Shown here in pieces: positions 7,373 through 14,640 of a DNA stretch of 25,594 nucleotides. Source of the DNA: 38-11 sp927435965. Its GTDB lineage: Bacteria > Bacillota > Clostridia > Tissierellales > Dethiosulfatibacteraceae. The position numbers and the translations under genes are program-made. The stretch covers positions 1 to 25,594 of the forward strand of contig CAKMKB010000123.1 in the NCBI GenBank assembly GCA_927435965.1. The letters are read 5' to 3'. The notes below the pieces were generated by a model. It worked only from the letters and a program-made list of their open reading frames with translations. It made no database searches and was not told the origin of the DNA. Position 1 is the stretch's first letter; each line of letters begins with the position of its first letter.

Positions 7373-7404
7373 AAAAAACCTGATAATCATCACACAAGTT
7401 TTTT
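7373..7404. terminator. Bidirectional terminator between citX and the aminotransferase gene
   Basis: AAAAAACCTG (7373-7382) pairs with CAAGTTTTTT (7395-7404) with one G-U pair, leaving a 12-nt loop. It offers a T run on both strands, as expected between convergent genes. The right arm overlaps the last codons of the aminotransferase gene. Confidence 0.65.
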
Positions 7405-8511
7405 GCTTATAAGATACTCTTCAAATCTTTTCAGATTATTTTCAAAATCAAGGCGACCATACCCCATCCTAAAGTAATTACCCTCGTAAGAGTATATTTC
7501 AGCTGGCAGGAGCAGTATCCCCTGTTCCTCTACCATTTGGTTGCAAAAATCATTGATTGAAATATCCAATTTCAAGCGATGAAAGGCAATCGGTCCGCAC
7601 ATGGGTTTGTTATATTGGAACAGATTTCTGTGTTTTTCAAAAAAAACATCAGAAAACGCCAGATTCTTTTTTATGATATCCAGGTTACGATCGAGAATTT
7701 TCTCCCCATTTTTTAATGCGATTGTTGCTAGATATTCAGAGGTGATGCTGTTGCATATGGTTGTATAATGCTTGAATTTTGTCATTTTTTCAAGTATGGT
7801 TTTGTCCTTTGTCGCTATCCATCCTATTCTAAGACCTGCTAATCCATAAGCCTTAGACATAACACCGAGTGAAACCGCTTTGTCATAGAGATCAGCGAAC
7901 CATTTCCTGTTTATGCCATCTAGTTCTAGTCCTTTGTATACCTCATCTGAAAAAATATAGATTCCGTTTTGATTAGCAATTTCAGCAATTTCGATCATCT
8001 GCTGATTCGTTAGCGTAAAGCCTGTGGGGTTATTGGGTGTATTGATGCAAATCAGTTTTGTATTAGGTTTGATCAGTTCTTTTAACTGGTCAATATCTAT
8101 GATCCACTGATTCTCTTCCTGTATCAAATGCCACCTGTCAACCTCACAGCCTATGGCATCGGCCACCTCAAACAAGGACTGATAGGTTGGAAACATTGTA
8201 ATCACATGGTCGCTTTTATCAAGCATAGCATTCATAAAATTGAAAATAGCCTCTTGTGCTCCCGAATGTGCAAGGATTCCGTCTGGACCGATGCTATCAT
8301 ATAGCGCGGCTATTTCTTGCCTTAACTCCAGTCCTCCGGGGACTTCTGTATACCCTAGCCAATTGTCAAGCAAGCCTTCTTCAGACTCACCTGCTAACTC
8401 AAGCAATTCTTTTACTGTCATGGACTGACAATCAGATTGTGTTAATAGATAAGGTGCTGAAAACTCGTATTTACCAAAAAAAACTTCAAGCTTGAAATCA
8501 TTCAATTTCAT
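7390..8511 (-). CDS. Class I/II pyridoxal phosphate-dependent aminotransferase
   Basis: A 373-residue fold-type I aminotransferase. The PLP lysine is Lys220 in SKAYGLAGLRIGW. Other hallmarks are AHSGAQEAIF (81-90, cofactor phosphate region), NTPNNPTG (157-164), FSDEVY (187-192) and the substrate carboxylate arginine Arg348 in YFRMGYGR. The enzyme swaps an amino group between an amino acid and a 2-oxo acid; the amino acid cannot be named from the sequence. The start at 8511 has an AAAAGGAGGATAATT leader. The gene is monocistronic, converges with citX, and is preceded by a structured leader with a terminator-like hairpin. Confidence 0.9.
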   Translation of the reverse strand: MKLNDFKLEVFFGKYEFSAPYLLTQSDCQSMTVKELLELAGESEEGLLDNWLGYTEVPGGLELRQEIAALYDSIGPDGILAHSGAQEAIFNFMNAMLDKSDHVITMFPTYQSLFEVADAIGCEVDRWHLIQEENQWIIDIDQLKELIKPNTKLICINTPNNPTGFTLTNQQMIEIAEIANQNGIYIFSDEVYKGLELDGINRKWFADLYDKAVSLGVMSKAYGLAGLRIGWIATKDKTILEKMTKFKHYTTICNSITSEYLATIALKNGEKILDRNLDIIKKNLAFSDVFFEKHRNLFQYNKPMCGPIAFHRLKLDISINDFCNQMVEEQGILLLPAEIYSYEGNYFRMGYGRLDFENNLKRFEEYLISKKLV

Positions 8512-8568
8512 ACAATTATCCTCCTTTTATTTCTTCCGCTATTTATTACATATTCTTAGTATAACATC

Positions 8569-8612
8569 AAAAACCCAACAACGCATGCCCTCTTTCATGG
8601 GTTGTTGGGTTT
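8569..8612 (-). terminator. Strong hairpin terminator (after the alcohol dehydrogenase operon, before the aminotransferase)
   Basis: A perfect 12-bp stem, AAACCCAACAAC (8571-8582) with GTTGTTGGGTTT (8601-8612), has an 18-nt loop that can pair further through two CATG blocks. On the minus strand it ends in GGGTTTTTG, a rho-independent tail. It may simply end the operon finishing at 8728, or act as an attenuator in the leader of the aminotransferase gene, because a promoter-like sequence lies upstream at 8662-8690. Confidence 0.8.
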
Positions 8613-8661
8613 AATAGAGATTAAATCAATCTCATGTTAAATAACATTCTTATATTTCAGT

Positions 8662-8690
8662 AGTATAGAGCAAAGTCGCTGAAAATACAA
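8662..8690 (-). promoter_or_regulatory. Possible promoter of the aminotransferase gene
   Basis: On the minus strand, TTGTAT (8690-8685) and TATACT (8667-8662) are spaced by 17 bp. The -10 box is good and the -35 box weak. If used, the transcript would carry a leader of about 145 nt that includes the terminator hairpin. Confidence 0.4.
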
Positions 8691-8727
8691 CAGAATATCT
8701 ATTTATTAATAAAACTTAATATTTATT

Positions 8728-9876
8728 CTAACTATCTGCGTAGGCTCTTTTGAAGATTTTTAGATAACTTTCTTTATTGATTGGTCTAGGATTGTTTAGT
8801 GTTGAGCTGTTTTTTTCCGACATTTCTGACAACAGTTCAAAATCATTAGGATTTACATTTAAAGACTTCAAGCTAGGCAAACCGATTTTTCTAGAGAGAA
8901 TTTTGATATTTTCAATTCCCTCAGAGGCTGTCATTAGTTCATTAGGCCCGAATAAACCCATATAGTTTGCTATGTTGGCATATTTTCTTTCTACAGCAGT
9001 CAGATTGTACTCCATGACATACGGAAGCAATACCGAGTTACATGTGCCGTGAGGTGCGTCATATATGCTTCCCAATGCTTCAGCCATACAGTGAACTGCA
9101 CCAACATCAGAATGCCCGAATGATAAACCAGCCATCAGACTTCCCATCATCATATTGTCCCTGGCCTCGATGTCATTTCCGTTTTTAAATGCTTTTTCGA
9201 GGTTTTCAGTCAGATAACTGACAGCATAAAGTCCCAGAGCTTCGGCTATAGGTTCTGCCTTAAGAGATGTATATCCTTCAATGGCATGTGTTAAGGCATC
9301 AATACCTGTGGTAGCTGTGATACATGGCGGTAAAGTAATGGTCAGAAGAGGGTCTATAATGGCGACTTTGGCTGCAATCAGAGGGCTTTTGACGGTGTAT
9401 TTAAACTTTTCCGTCGTATCTGTAATAACAGATGAAAAAGTCACTTCACTACCAGTACCGGCTGTTGTGGGTATTGCAATCATTGGAACCGTTTTTTCTA
9501 TACTTCTTTTCTTATGCATGTAATCGTATATATCACCATCCTGAGCCGCAAGTATGGAAATAACCTTTGCAGCATCTATTGGACTCCCTCCTCCAAAAGC
9601 TACAATTAGATCCACACCTTCGTTACGTGCTATTTCAGCTGCTTTAGTGATATTGTAATCTTTTGGGTTTTGTTCCACCTCATCACAGATGATATAACTA
9701 TACCCTTTCAATACCTCTTCCAGTTTATCGGTCAATTTCAAACTGATAAGCTTTGGGTCTGTTATCACCATTATTTTTTGGGGATTAAATAGTTTCAACT
9801 CTTCAGGCAATTGCTGCAAAGATCCAATCCCGTAAATGATCTTTGTCGGTAGTAAAAATTCAAATCCTTTGATCAT
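8728..9876 (-). CDS. Iron-containing alcohol dehydrogenase (group III)
   Basis: A 382-residue NAD(P)-dependent dehydrogenase. The nucleotide-binding motif is FGGGSPIDAAK (94-104), with IPTTAGTGSE (135-144) following. The metal ligands are visible as Asp193 and His197 (GIDALTHAIEGYTS), His262 and His276 (GAVHCMAEALG...APHGT). It begins at ATG 9876 with GGAGGG close upstream, 18 nt after the stop of the transporter gene, and is the last gene of a three-gene unit. It probably reduces an aldehyde or oxidises an alcohol; 1,3-propanediol or 4-hydroxybutyrate type substrates are possible, but the sequence does not decide. It is not fused to an aldehyde dehydrogenase. Confidence 0.93.
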   Translation of the reverse strand: MIKGFEFLLPTKIIYGIGSLQQLPEELKLFNPQKIMVITDPKLISLKLTDKLEEVLKGYSYIICDEVEQNPKDYNITKAAEIARNEGVDLIVAFGGGSPIDAAKVISILAAQDGDIYDYMHKKRSIEKTVPMIAIPTTAGTGSEVTFSSVITDTTEKFKYTVKSPLIAAKVAIIDPLLTITLPPCITATTGIDALTHAIEGYTSLKAEPIAEALGLYAVSYLTENLEKAFKNGNDIEARDNMMMGSLMAGLSFGHSDVGAVHCMAEALGSIYDAPHGTCNSVLLPYVMEYNLTAVERKYANIANYMGLFGPNELMTASEGIENIKILSRKIGLPSLKSLNVNPNDFELLSEMSEKNSSTLNNPRPINKESYLKIFKRAYADS

Positions 9877-9894
9877 AATACCCTCCTGTTTTAT

Positions 9895-11322
9895 CTAAAA
9901 TGTTTGTTCTTTGGTTTTTCTTTCTGTCAGGTTTTTTTGTATTTTTTCTATAATGTCTTTTGTAAGCGTGTATTTCTTTAAAAACAAATACCCTGCAAAG
10001 AATGCAACCAAGCTTCCTAAGCAAAGAATAATGCCCAACATTATGGAAGTATAAGTGGTTTGTGAGCTCAGACCAGAATCGAATTTGATCAAATCAAGTA
10101 GGACCCCTACAACAAACAACACAAGTGATTGAATAATCTTATAGCCAAATGTCAATGCACCAAAATAGATGCCTTCTGATCGGAAACCCTTCTCTTGTTC
10201 TTCATAATCAATGGTGTCAGCTATCATAGATGGCGGTAGCATAAACAATCCGCCTGATCCAAATCCCAGGACGAATACAATTGGCCATAGTATAAAATGA
10301 AGCCTAATGACAACAATCCTTGTGAAAACCGCTACTAAAAAGACAAATGAGGCCATGGCGGATATTTTGATACAGGTCATCATAATTGGTCTTTTATCAT
10401 ATTTTTTTGACCGATCCAACCAATATGGCAACGACACTATGCTTCCAAGAAAGAAAAATCCCATTACCAAGGCTATCTGGTTGCTGTTCAAGTCAAATGT
10501 ATAGGTGAAAACATGTAATCCGATACTTCCTATCAGCGCTGAAGAAACATTAATAAATAGATATCCCATAAAAACATATAAGAAATACTTGTTTTCCAAG
10601 GCTTCTAAAAATGCTAATTTACGCTTCCCTTCTCTTCGCCGTTTTATTAAACTTTCAGCGGATTTATTCAATCTTAAGGCGTATGTAGAGAAAAAGCATA
10701 TCAAACCCGTTATGACCATCAAAAGCGATGTCGCTATTCCCATCATCGAATAGCCCCTTGGGTTCAATTGACCTATAGGGTATTCCGGTGTGGATTTGAA
10801 GAACAATAACAGCCCCACTACCATAGGTAAAGCCAATCCTAGTAAGAAAGCTAGCGTCTTATAGCTTTGTATTGATGTTCTTTCATCGTAGTCATCAGAC
10901 AATTCAGCCCCTAGAGCTGTATACGGCGTCCCATAAACAGTCAATGCTGTTTTGAGTAGTAGAAAGAAAATCAGTATGAAAATTAGTTTGATGGATATAG
11001 GGAAATCAGGATTGATATTCCATAACAAGGCATTGAAAACGGCTATCGAAATAGTACCAACCAGCAAATATAAGTGTCTTCTTCCCCATTTTTTAAAATG
11101 AGTGATGTCAGAGATATAACCCATCAAAGGATCTGTCACAGCATCCCAAAAAACACCTATAGCCATTATGGTTCCAATATGTCTGCCGCGAATACCTAGC
11201 ACGGCTGTTGAATAAAAAAGAAGGTACGCTGCCAAGCATTGAAACACAATGCCAAATCCCAGATTGCCAGCACCATAGCCTATTTTAGTTAATTTAGAAA
11301 TCTTATTCTGTCCAGTGGTCAT
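9895..11322 (-). CDS. GPH-family (MelB-like) cation symporter of the major facilitator superfamily
   Basis: A 475-residue protein with about 12 membrane segments. The signature WDAVTDPLMGYISD followed by KKWGRRHLYLLVG (loop between helices 2 and 3) identifies the glycoside-pentoside-hexuronide:cation symporter family; PYTALGAELSDDYDERT is the second landmark. Relatives carry sugars or glycosides with Na+ or H+, but many clostridial members have no known substrate. The start overlaps the end of the CPBP gene by 20 nt and the dehydrogenase follows closely, so the three are an operon. No glycosidase or kinase is present, which weakens a sugar assignment. Confidence 0.88.
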   Translation of the reverse strand: MTTGQNKISKLTKIGYGAGNLGFGIVFQCLAAYLLFYSTAVLGIRGRHIGTIMAIGVFWDAVTDPLMGYISDITHFKKWGRRHLYLLVGTISIAVFNALLWNINPDFPISIKLIFILIFFLLLKTALTVYGTPYTALGAELSDDYDERTSIQSYKTLAFLLGLALPMVVGLLLFFKSTPEYPIGQLNPRGYSMMGIATSLLMVITGLICFFSTYALRLNKSAESLIKRRREGKRKLAFLEALENKYFLYVFMGYLFINVSSALIGSIGLHVFTYTFDLNSNQIALVMGFFFLGSIVSLPYWLDRSKKYDKRPIMMTCIKISAMASFVFLVAVFTRIVVIRLHFILWPIVFVLGFGSGGLFMLPPSMIADTIDYEEQEKGFRSEGIYFGALTFGYKIIQSLVLFVVGVLLDLIKFDSGLSSQTTYTSIMLGIILCLGSLVAFFAGYLFLKKYTLTKDIIEKIQKNLTERKTKEQTF

Positions 11323-12085
11323 GATATAAGCCTCTCTTATGTGTCATGATAATAGCTGCAATAATCAAAACTAATCCCAATAACAAAGCCGTGATATGGC
11401 TGTGATGGAAAATAAGGGGGTCAACAAATTCAAAATCCGACAGATAATTTACCACCAACACTGAAAAACCATTGTTTACAAAATGCAGAAAAACTGCTGG
11501 AAGTATTGATCTAGATTTATAAGCCACATATCCAAATGTACATCCTAAGATAAATGTGGTAAACAGTTTTAACAAGCTAAAATGCATAGCAGCAAACATA
11601 AATGACGTCGCTATTATAGCTATTGAAGGTCTTGTATGTTTTAGAAACGACGACAAGAACAAACCTCTGAATAGTAATTCTTCGACTATAGCAGGTAAGA
11701 CAGCAATCATAAGAATCTGATTTGTTAAGGAAACATTCTCAAAGATATAATTGAAAGCGTCTAATAATTCTGTCTCCTCGGGTAGAAACTCAATGGCGTA
11801 AGAAGTATAGATACCACTAACAATCAATGCAATTAACCATAATCCAAGCCCAATCCAATAATACTTATGTGATTTTGTTGTATTTAACAAAAAAACGCTT
11901 CTAAAATTCTTTTTCAATATCAGAACCATTATGAGTCCGGGAAGTAACAAGCCAAACAATTGAGTCAAGGGTATACCCATTAATCCATATCTTGTCTGAA
12001 AAAAAATACTAGATACATAAAACAATACAATGATTAAGGCGTAGATAGATAAAGACTGCCTAATGGTAAAAACTTTCTCTTGCAT
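11303..12085 (-). CDS. CPBP-family intramembrane glutamic endopeptidase
   Basis: A 260-residue integral membrane protein with about eight helices. The CPBP (Abi) active-site motifs are present: EELLFR (135-140), FMFAAMH (162-168) and HFVNN (201-205). Members cleave prenylated or other membrane proteins in eukaryotes and, in bacteria, serve in bacteriocin immunity, peptide processing or regulation of membrane regulators. It opens the transcription unit (good AAGGGG site before ATG 12085; a TATAAT box on the minus strand at 12133-12128) and overlaps the symporter gene by 20 nt. There is no bacteriocin gene nearby, so an immunity role is unsupported. Confidence 0.88.
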   Translation of the reverse strand: MQEKVFTIRQSLSIYALIIVLFYVSSIFFQTRYGLMGIPLTQLFGLLLPGLIMVLILKKNFRSVFLLNTTKSHKYYWIGLGLWLIALIVSGIYTSYAIEFLPEETELLDAFNYIFENVSLTNQILMIAVLPAIVEELLFRGLFLSSFLKHTRPSIAIIATSFMFAAMHFSLLKLFTTFILGCTFGYVAYKSRSILPAVFLHFVNNGFSVLVVNYLSDFEFVDPLIFHHSHITALLLGLVLIIAAIIMTHKRGLYHDHWTE

Positions 12086-12244
12086 ACCCCACCCCTTTTT
12101 TGATTTGTATATTCAGATATCACTCTAATTATACTACCATATAATTACTATTTATTCTATGAAGGTTATAGTCACTGAAAGGAACTTTTTATGATTGAAC
12201 TACGTCAAAATATATGTTGAAATACATTTGAAATTAGAGGTAAT

Positions 12245-12550
12245 ATGGAAATTTTTGTGATTACAGTTTTTTCTGTCATGTTGATTATTATCACTTGTCT
12301 GCCAGATAGAATTATCGAAGAAAATCTTCTGGATGGTACCATCAGCCAAATAGATAACGATAGCATCCTGATCAAAAGCACCTCGGGTGAATCTCCTCTC
12401 TACATGGCTTACATGATGGGAGAGACTGTCTTTAAAAACATATCCATCAACCAGCTGTCTGTCGGAGACAATATAAAAATTGAGCACGCCGGTCAAATAC
12501 TGGAATCCATACCTGTACAGATCTACTGCAAAACAGTTTGGAAAAAATAG
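12245..12550 (+). CDS. Small exported protein, DUF3221/YobA-like
   Basis: A 101-residue product with an N-terminal hydrophobic segment (VITVFSVMLIIITC, residues 5-18) that could be a signal peptide; the cysteine at 18 resembles a lipobox but with a non-ideal Thr before it. The mature part (DGTISQIDNDSILI near residue 30, LSVGDNIKIEHAGQILES and IPVQIYC near the end) has the pattern of the DUF3221/YobA-type small beta-barrel, with the typical 'VGD...G.I.ES.P.Q' ending. AGAGGTAAT provides a ribosome site before ATG 12245. It is one of few plus-strand genes and converges with lrgB, 13 nt away. Its function is unknown. A same-length antisense frame is judged a shadow. Confidence 0.6.
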   Translation: MEIFVITVFSVMLIIITCLPDRIIEENLLDGTISQIDNDSILIKSTSGESPLYMAYMMGETVFKNISINQLSVGDNIKIEHAGQILESIPVQIYCKTVWKK

Positions 12551-12563
12551 TTTAAATACTAAT

Positions 12564-13235
12564 CTATATAATTTTCATTACAATAACTGACAATATGATT
12601 GTTGTTACGCCACAAAGAATCATAGACAAACTACTAGCTGCGCCTGCCTGATCACTGATTTCGACAGCCTTAGCAGTTCCTACCCCGTGAGCCCCAGCTC
12701 CCAGCGCCATTCCTCTTGCCGTATCATTTCTAATTTTAAAAACATTAAACACCAATGGCCCTATTGAGGCTCCAAACATACCTGTTATTACCACAAAAAC
12801 CACAGTCAATTCTTTTATGCCTCCTATAATTTCCGATACTTCTATTGCCATCGGCGTCGTAATAGACTTTGGAAGCAAGGACAACATGAGGTCCATATCC
12901 AATCGCATCAACCAGCTTAGCACTACCACTGAAACAGCTGAGCTGATCACTCCTGTAAGAACTCCTAATGAGATTGGTTTATAGTATTTTTTTAAAATAT
13001 GTTTATTGTTGTACAGCGGAACAGCAAGCACCACTACCAAAGGTCCTAGAATCTTAACGATGTATGTACCTCCCTCGGCGTAGGTCTCGTAAGATAGCGG
13101 GCTCCAGTGAATGACAGCGACGATAATCAAAGTAGCAATTAGTATAGGGTTTAAAAAAGATATTCTAATTCTTTTGGAAATGAATAGTGATGCCATGTAG
13201 GCAAGTATCGTCAAAATTATTCCAATCAATAACAT
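12564..13235 (-). CDS. lrgB: LrgB/CidB-family membrane protein
   Basis: A 223-residue membrane protein with family blocks LLPKSITTPMAIEVSE (near 120), FGASIGPLVFNVFKI (near 154) and GMALGAGAHGVGTAKAVE (near 175). LrgB works with LrgA. The pair was first linked to murein hydrolase control and cell death; in Bacillus subtilis the homologous PftA-PftB complex is a facilitated pyruvate transporter. Its ATG overlaps the lrgA stop codon (ATGA), indicating coupled translation. In a fermentative organism, pyruvate exchange is the more likely role, by inference only. Confidence 0.93.
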   Translation of the reverse strand: MLLIGIILTILAYMASLFISKRIRISFLNPILIATLIIVAVIHWSPLSYETYAEGGTYIVKILGPLVVVLAVPLYNNKHILKKYYKPISLGVLTGVISSAVSVVVLSWLMRLDMDLMLSLLPKSITTPMAIEVSEIIGGIKELTVVFVVITGMFGASIGPLVFNVFKIRNDTARGMALGAGAHGVGTAKAVEISDQAGAASSLSMILCGVTTIILSVIVMKII

Positions 13236-13603
13236 CAGCTTGCCTCCTTTTTGTCTTCGTTAATAATGAAAAGCTCCACTATTTTACCTGTAAAAGCCAT
13301 CACAAATATATTAGACACAATTAGAATAGTAAATATCTCTACCCAGACCGGTCTGATTTCATCAAAAAGAACATAAAAAGCAACCCCGAGCGGTATAAAG
13401 AAAAATCCCATATGCTTAAGTAGAAAACCACTGGTATGCTTAATATGGTCTATTTTCACAATGCCTGCATTTAAAAGAAGAAACAATATCCCCATTCCAA
13501 TTATGTTTCCAGGTATGAAAAAAAGGCCACTGATCAGATCTGATATCAGAAGTCCTAAATAGTATATACCTAAAATAATCAATATTTCTTTTATTATTTT
13601 CAT
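13235..13603 (-). CDS. lrgA: LrgA/CidA-family membrane protein
   Basis: A 122-residue holin-like protein with four membrane segments and the family block IPGNIIGMGILFLLL (residues 31-45), followed by LLKHMGFFFIPLGVAF (61-76). It forms a complex with LrgB, whose gene overlaps it by one base. AAGGTGAT precedes ATG 13603. A terminator at 13685-13712 separates it from the upstream butyryltransferase gene, so the pair has its own promoter (candidate at 13639-13667). No LytSR-type two-component genes are in the window. Confidence 0.92.
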   Translation of the reverse strand: MKIIKEILIILGIYYLGLLISDLISGLFFIPGNIIGMGILFLLLNAGIVKIDHIKHTSGFLLKHMGFFFIPLGVAFYVLFDEIRPVWVEIFTILIVSNIFVMAFTGKIVELFIINEDKKEAS

Positions 13604-13638
13604 TCTATCACCTTCAGTATCTATATTCGCATTTGTAA

Positions 13639-13667
13639 ATTATATATTATTTCAGGACAAATATCAC
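13639..13667 (-). promoter_or_regulatory. Possible promoter of lrgAB
   Basis: On the minus strand, GTGATA (13667-13662) and a perfect TATAAT (13644-13639) are 17 bp apart, about 35 nt before the lrgA start codon and just beyond the terminator of the previous gene. Confidence 0.45.
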
Positions 13668-13684
13668 CATATTTTTCTTTCAAC

Positions 13685-13712
13685 AAAAAAACCTTGGGTT
13701 CAAGGTTTTTTT
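13685..13712 (-). terminator. Rho-independent terminator after phosphate butyryltransferase
   Basis: A 12-bp stem, AAAAAAACCTTG (13685-13696) with CAAGGTTTTTTT (13701-13712), has a 4-nt loop. It supplies T runs on both strands. It sits 10 nt past the stop of the butyryltransferase gene and so ends the IICD-ptb unit. Confidence 0.88.
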
Positions 13713-13721
13713 GCTTGCTTT

Positions 13722-14627
13722 CTATTTTTTTGAGGCAATTAGACTTCCAAACAATATAGAGTAATACTTTGCTCTCTCAGTATCGGATCTTGATACCAGA
13801 ACAATCGGTGCTGTTGCACCCATAATGACACCGGCTCCTGTTCCGTTTCCGAAATAGCTTATGGCTTTGCCGATTCCATTACCCATTTCAATATTTGGTA
13901 CCAGCAAGATATCTGCATCTCCGGCAACGGAGCTTTCATATTTTTTGATTTCGGCTGCTTCAAATGATATGGCCAAATCCAGTGCTATTGGGCCTTCCAC
14001 GATTACATCTTCACCAAAAACGCCTTCGTTTGACATATCCTTCAGTGCCTGAGCATCTACAGTTGCTTGCATCTTAGAGTTAACCTTCTCTTTTGCTGCC
14101 AGGCATGCTACCTTGACCTGCTTATATTTTAGCCCTCTGGCTGCCTCTACAGCGTTGATTATCAATTGCTTCTTAGTCTCAAGGTCAGGATATGTAACCA
14201 TCCCGCCATCTGTAAGCATCAATAGCTTATGGTAGGCAGGAATCTCATAGAGCATCACATGACTCAATTGTCTACCTGTCTTAAGACCCCAATCGTTATT
14301 TAATACCGCTTTCAATATGATTGATGTGTCCAACAGCCCTTTAATCAGAAAATCCGCTTTCCCGCTGCTGACAAGCTTAACGGATATTTCAGCTGCTTCA
14401 TCAAAATCACTTGCTTCGATAATTGCTTCAGACTCAAAACTTAGACTGTTCTTTTTAATGATGTCTATAATCATTTTCTTGTTGCCGACAAGAATAGGCT
14501 CTATGAAACCGTCTTTGAATGCCTGCTCTACCGCAACTAGGACATTATCTTCCTCTGCAGATACAACAACCAGCTTCATTTTTTTGCTCTTATCAATGCT
14601 CTTTTTCAGTTCTTCTAAATTTTTCAT
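13722..14627 (-). CDS. ptb: Phosphate butyryltransferase (phosphate acetyl/butyryl transferase family)
   Basis: This enzyme converts an acyl-CoA and phosphate into an acyl phosphate, which a butyrate kinase uses to make ATP. The 301-residue protein has the family length and motifs KADFLIKGLLDTS (near residue 91), GRQLSHVMLYEIP (near 118), LLMLTDGGM (near 136) and GDADILLVPNIEMGNGIGKA (from about 240, in two stretches). The start at 14627 is preferred over 14648 because GGAGG lies 5 nt before it. It follows the PTS IIC-IID gene by 13 nt, so they share a transcript. No kinase (buk) follows; a terminator comes next. Branched acyl-CoA or acetyl-CoA use is also possible. Confidence 0.9.
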   Translation of the reverse strand: MKNLEELKKSIDKSKKMKLVVVSAEEDNVLVAVEQAFKDGFIEPILVGNKKMIIDIIKKNSLSFESEAIIEASDFDEAAEISVKLVSSGKADFLIKGLLDTSIILKAVLNNDWGLKTGRQLSHVMLYEIPAYHKLLMLTDGGMVTYPDLETKKQLIINAVEAARGLKYKQVKVACLAAKEKVNSKMQATVDAQALKDMSNEGVFGEDVIVEGPIALDLAISFEAAEIKKYESSVAGDADILLVPNIEMGNGIGKAISYFGNGTGAGVIMGATAPIVLVSRSDTERAKYYSILFGSLIASKK

Positions 14628-14640
14628 TATGTCCTCCAGT

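Noticed and set aside
12200..12496. 98-codon minus-strand frame opposite the small exported protein
   Set aside because: The plus-strand frame has a signal-like N-terminus, a family-like C-terminus and a ribosome site; the antisense frame has none of these.
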